Below, in pieces: positions 13,624-16,409 of a DNA stretch of 16,409 nucleotides (its first letter is position 1; each line of letters begins with the position of its first letter). Made by a program: the position numbers and the translations under genes. The stretch comes from an uncultured Nitrospina sp. (GTDB taxonomy: Bacteria > Nitrospinota > Nitrospinia > Nitrospinales > VA-1). The notes under the pieces were generated by a model that ran no database searches, had not been told where the DNA came from, and was given only the letters and a program-made list of their open reading frames with translations. Location of the stretch: positions 1 through 16,409 of the forward strand of contig CAJWOD010000012.1 of the NCBI GenBank assembly GCA_913044145.1, read 5' to 3'.

Positions 13624-13639
13624 CGGGTCGCTGATTTTT
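13622..13639 (+). terminator. Possible weak terminator after pheS
   Basis: AGCG (13622-13625) and CGCT (13629-13632) form a short stem with a GGT loop, followed after GA by TTTTT (13635-13639). It overlaps the pheS stop codon. The stem is short, so the call is tentative, but an end of transcription is expected here because the next gene is convergent. Confidence 0.3.
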
Positions 13640-13665
13640 AATGATGGGTGTCGATTTTATAAAGG

Positions 13666-14100
13666 TTAGTGGATATCATCCGGCAGTTGAGTGTCTTCAT
13701 CTATAAAGGCAAGTTTAATTTGTGCCTGCCTAATTCCAGTGTCTTGCAGGTTAGCGCCCTGAAGGTAGGCCCCATCCAATCTAGTGTTTTCAAGATTAGC
13801 TCCCTTTAAATTTGCCCACATCAAATCTGTTTCTTCAAAATTGGCATTTTCCAATTTAGCCCCTTTTAGCTGGGCTTCCAGAAGGTTCGCCCCACGAAGG
13901 TCGGCATCAGTAAAATCTGTATAACATAAATCTGCAGCTTGCAGGTTTGCTTCTACCAAATTACAATTCCGAAAGTTCGCTCCCCGTAAATTTTCTTCAC
14001 TAAGGTCAGCAAAAATCCCTTCTCTGCCCTTAGAGGAAAACCATTCTTTATGGTTGGAAAGTATTTGTGGAAGGATCAAAGCGAGGCTAGTTTTTTTCAT
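13666..14100 (-). CDS. Pentapeptide-repeat protein
   Basis: Protein of 144 residues dominated by A(D/N)LxX pentapeptide repeats from about residue 31 to 133 (for example ADLSEENLRGANFRNC and ADLRGANLLEAQLKGA), roughly twenty units. These repeats build a right-handed quadrilateral beta helix. The first 30 residues lack repeats and have no clear signal peptide or membrane anchor. Some members mimic DNA and protect gyrase, others are structural or unknown; nothing here allows a choice. The start ATG 14100-14098 has no Shine-Dalgarno. It converges on pheS, 42 bases away, and interrupts the usual pheS-pheT order. The 184 bases upstream of it are strongly AT-rich with no feature I can defend. Confidence 0.85.
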   Translation of the reverse strand: MKKTSLALILPQILSNHKEWFSSKGREGIFADLSEENLRGANFRNCNLVEANLQAADLCYTDFTDADLRGANLLEAQLKGAKLENANFEETDLMWANLKGANLENTRLDGAYLQGANLQDTGIRQAQIKLAFIDEDTQLPDDIH

Positions 14101-14284
14101 AATATTTTTATTAGGCCATAAATTTACTCAAAAATAATTTAGACTAATTTCAGCCCTTGATTTAAATACAGTTATTTGGACTAAAAAAACTAAATTTAGC
14201 AATTTACTTACAATTTTAATTTAACTTCCCCACATTAGTTTATCTTTTTTTAGGAGTGGAAAGCCCATTGAGATTAATTAAATA

Positions 14285-16063
14285 CTAATGATGGTGATGA
14301 TAAGAGGTTTTAGCACCTTGAGGAATCCTAATGTCATCTACCATATCTTTTATCTCCTGCGGGGGAGGGGCGGTAACCCGACTAATCAGAAAAGAAATAA
14401 AAAAATTAAAAACCATTCCTAAAGTCCCAATTCCTTCAGGTGAAATTCCAAACCACCAGTTTTCTTCAGAATTGATAGATGGGTTAATAAATTTAAAGTA
14501 TATGATATAACTTGCGGTGAAAGTAAGACCTGTAATCATTCCGGCGATGGCACCTTCTTTATTCATTCGTTTTGAAAATATACCCATAAGAATTACCGGA
14601 AAAAAAGAAGAAGCCGCAAGCCCAAAGGCAAAGGCTACAACCTGCGCGACGAATCCAGGCGGATGAATTCCAAAGTACCCGGCAATGGCAATAGCAACTG
14701 CTGCTGAGAATCTGGCGAAGACTAGCTCCTGTTTATCCGTAATGTTTTTCAAAAATAATTTTTTTAAAAGATCGTGAGAAATGGATGTGGAGATGACCAG
14801 CAACAATCCGGCCGCTGTAGAAAGCGCGGCAGCCAGCCCACCTGCTGCGACAAGAGCGATAACCCAATCTGGCAAATTTGCTATTTCAGGATTTGCCAGT
14901 ACCATTATATCGCGATCAATATAGAGTTCATTGGGATTAGATGATACAGGGTTAGAGATTTTTCTTTCTCCATTCAGGCCTCTTTCATCTAAAAATTCAG
15001 GCGTTCCTGTAAAGGCCTTATTGGCGAAATATTGAATTTTTCCATCCTTATTTTTGTCCACCCAGGCGATAAGGTTAGTATTTTCCCAGTTTTTAAACCA
15101 AGATGGAGTATTTTTATACTCTGCGTTATTAACCGTATTGATCAAATTAAGGCGTGCAAAAGAGGCCAAGGCAGGAGCGGTTGTATAAAGTATAGCAATA
15201 AAAACCAGAGCATAACCCGCTGAAATACGCGCATCACGAACTTTGGGAACTGTGAAGAACCGAACAATAACATGTGGCAGTCCTGCTGTGCCAACCATTA
15301 AAGCCGCCGTTATAAAAAACATATCGATAGTAGATTTATTTCCTTCAGTATAAGCTCCAAAACCAAGCTCTTCAGACAATTGGTCAAGCCTATCCAGAAT
15401 ATATACATTGGAACCGTCAGTGAGTGTGCTACCAAAACCCAATTGAGGAATAGGGGTTCCTGTCATCAACATAGAAATAAAAATAGCTGGAACCAAAAAA
15501 GCAAAAATCAACACACAATATTGGGCTACTTGGGTGTATGTGATTCCTTTCATCCCTCCTAGAACCGCATAAAAAAATACAATACCCATTCCTATAAGAA
15601 CGCCGGTAGTAATTTCTACTTCAAGAAACCTGGAAAAAACGATACCGACACCGCGCATTTGGCCAGCTACATATGTAAATGAAACGAAGAGAACACAGAC
15701 CACTGCCACTAAACGAGCGAAATCGGAATAATAACGATCACCTACAAAATCTGGAACCGTATATTTCCCAAACTTACGAAGATAAGGAGCAAGAAGAAGT
15801 GCAAGCAATACATAACCCCCTGTCCAACCCATTAAATAAACTGCGCCATCGCGGCCGACAAAGGAAATGACTCCTGCCATCGAGATGAAAGATGCGGCAG
15901 ACATCCAGTCTGCGGCAGTCGCCATGCCATTGGCAAGAGGTGGAACGCCACCCCCGGCAACATAGAAATCATCAGTGGTTCCGGCGCGCGACCAGATAGC
16001 GATTCCTATATAAATGAGAAAGGTTACGCCAACAAAAATAAAAGTGAGAGTCTGAACATCCAT
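14285..16063 (-). CDS. Sodium:solute symporter large subunit (VC_2705-type SSF)
   Basis: Inner-membrane sodium-coupled transporter of 592 residues in the SSF family, with about thirteen hydrophobic segments. It resembles the acetate/ActP branch that works with a DUF4212 small protein. Landmarks are DDFYVAGGGVPPLANGMA near 31-48, MKGITYTQVAQ at 171-181 and GTAGLPHVIVRFFTVP at 258-273, the family signature region. A hydrophilic loop of about 90 residues (about 306-397) carries DKNKDGKI at 336-343, an EF-hand-like loop start, although the 12th position is Ala347 rather than Glu. The C-terminus ends in four histidines. The substrate is unknown; short organic acids are plausible. The gene starts 2 bases after the stop of the DUF4212 gene, so the pair is one operon and probably one complex. 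Confidence 0.9.
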   Translation of the reverse strand: MDVQTLTFIFVGVTFLIYIGIAIWSRAGTTDDFYVAGGGVPPLANGMATAADWMSAASFISMAGVISFVGRDGAVYLMGWTGGYVLLALLLAPYLRKFGKYTVPDFVGDRYYSDFARLVAVVCVLFVSFTYVAGQMRGVGIVFSRFLEVEITTGVLIGMGIVFFYAVLGGMKGITYTQVAQYCVLIFAFLVPAIFISMLMTGTPIPQLGFGSTLTDGSNVYILDRLDQLSEELGFGAYTEGNKSTIDMFFITAALMVGTAGLPHVIVRFFTVPKVRDARISAGYALVFIAILYTTAPALASFARLNLINTVNNAEYKNTPSWFKNWENTNLIAWVDKNKDGKIQYFANKAFTGTPEFLDERGLNGERKISNPVSSNPNELYIDRDIMVLANPEIANLPDWVIALVAAGGLAAALSTAAGLLLVISTSISHDLLKKLFLKNITDKQELVFARFSAAVAIAIAGYFGIHPPGFVAQVVAFAFGLAASSFFPVILMGIFSKRMNKEGAIAGMITGLTFTASYIIYFKFINPSINSEENWWFGISPEGIGTLGMVFNFFISFLISRVTAPPPQEIKDMVDDIRIPQGAKTSYHHHH

Positions 16064-16065
16064 AG

Positions 16066-16371
16066 CTATTTATCAGACTCCGGATTTTGGTTCGAGCTAT
16101 CGTCTTTGTCCTCGCTCACCCCATATTTATGATCGAGCTTGTTCATTTTATAGACATAAACAAAAATAATAATGACAAAACAATAGATGGAACCTTGTTG
16201 TGCCATCCAAAAACCAAATTTAAACCCAAAAAAACGAAAGTCATCTAAAAATTCGACGAACAAAATTGCCATTCCAAAAGAAACCAGAAACCATACCGCC
16301 AATAGAGATAGGACAAGGCGGATATTTTTCGTCCAGTAGGCTTTTGCTTGGGGTCTGTGAGAATCGCTCAT
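16066..16371 (-). CDS. DUF4212 small subunit of sodium:solute symporter
   Basis: Membrane protein of 101 residues of the DUF4212 (sodium symporter small subunit) family, which occurs next to VC_2705-type SSF transporters. Two hydrophobic helices are visible at about 17-39 (LVLSLLAVWFLVSFGMAILF) and 57-78 (GSIYCFVIIIFVYVYKM), joined by the family segment FGFWMAQQGSIY. The N-terminus and the acidic C-terminal tail (SEDKDDSSNQNPESDK) are polar. Start ATG 16371-16369 has no Shine-Dalgarno; the upstream bases on this strand are pyrimidine-rich. Its stop lies 2 bases before the symporter start, so the two proteins are very probably made in matched amounts. Confidence 0.92.
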   Translation of the reverse strand: MSDSHRPQAKAYWTKNIRLVLSLLAVWFLVSFGMAILFVEFLDDFRFFGFKFGFWMAQQGSIYCFVIIIFVYVYKMNKLDHKYGVSEDKDDSSNQNPESDK

Positions 16372-16409
16372 TAAAAAATAAAAGGGAGGTAAAGAATACT
16401 AACTGATTA

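Noticed and set aside
14101..14284. AT-rich gap with near-palindrome CTAAATTTAG beside a run of A/T, as a terminator for the symporter operon
   Set aside because: The two halves of the palindrome abut with no loop, so a hairpin terminator is not supported.

Overview
The window reads as a piece of chromosome from a moderately AT-rich Gram-negative bacterium. The supports are a classic lipoprotein signal peptide, a TPP riboswitch-controlled thiamine operon, sigma70-type promoters, and the conserved thrS-infC-rpmI-rplT-pheS translation block. No single gene fixes the phylum. Marine lineages of the Nitrospinota or former Deltaproteobacteria type would fit, but that is an impression, not a demonstration. 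I see no transposase, phage gene, integrase or CRISPR array.

Left part (1-4305, minus strand, read right to left): an acyl carrier protein, two different CrtI/carotenoid-isomerase-like FAD oxidoreductases, a FabG-like ketoreductase and a FabZ-like dehydratase that runs off the left edge. This is a dedicated type II fatty-acid/polyene-style cassette. ACP, ketoreductase, dehydratase and CrtI-like desaturases together recall the candidate ladderane-lipid gene sets of anammox bacteria, and more loosely aryl-polyene clusters. It is the best candidate here for an undescribed system. A TPR lipoprotein gene (4568-5215, minus) separates it from the next block.

Middle part (5257-9164, plus strand): a promoter, a full TPP riboswitch, an intrinsic terminator, then thiS-thiG-thiE-thiC. 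The set makes the thiazole (ThiS/ThiG) and pyrimidine (ThiC) halves of thiamine and joins them (ThiE). ThiF, a dehydroglycine-forming enzyme (ThiH or ThiO) and ThiD are not here. A stand-alone tRNA-Val(GAC) with its own promoter and terminator follows (9250-9429).

Right-middle part (9481-13623, plus strand): thrS, infC, rpmI, rplT, pheS. ThrRS has no N-terminal TGS domain. infC most likely starts at an AUU codon directly after a stop codon and behind a good Shine-Dalgarno site, which extends it beyond its first ATG and implies the classic IF3 autoregulation. RNA hairpins fill the rpmI-rplT and rplT-pheS gaps. The usual next gene, pheT, is absent.

Right end (13666-16371, minus strand): a small pentapeptide-repeat protein and a two-gene sodium:solute symporter operon (DUF4212 small subunit, then the large SSF subunit).
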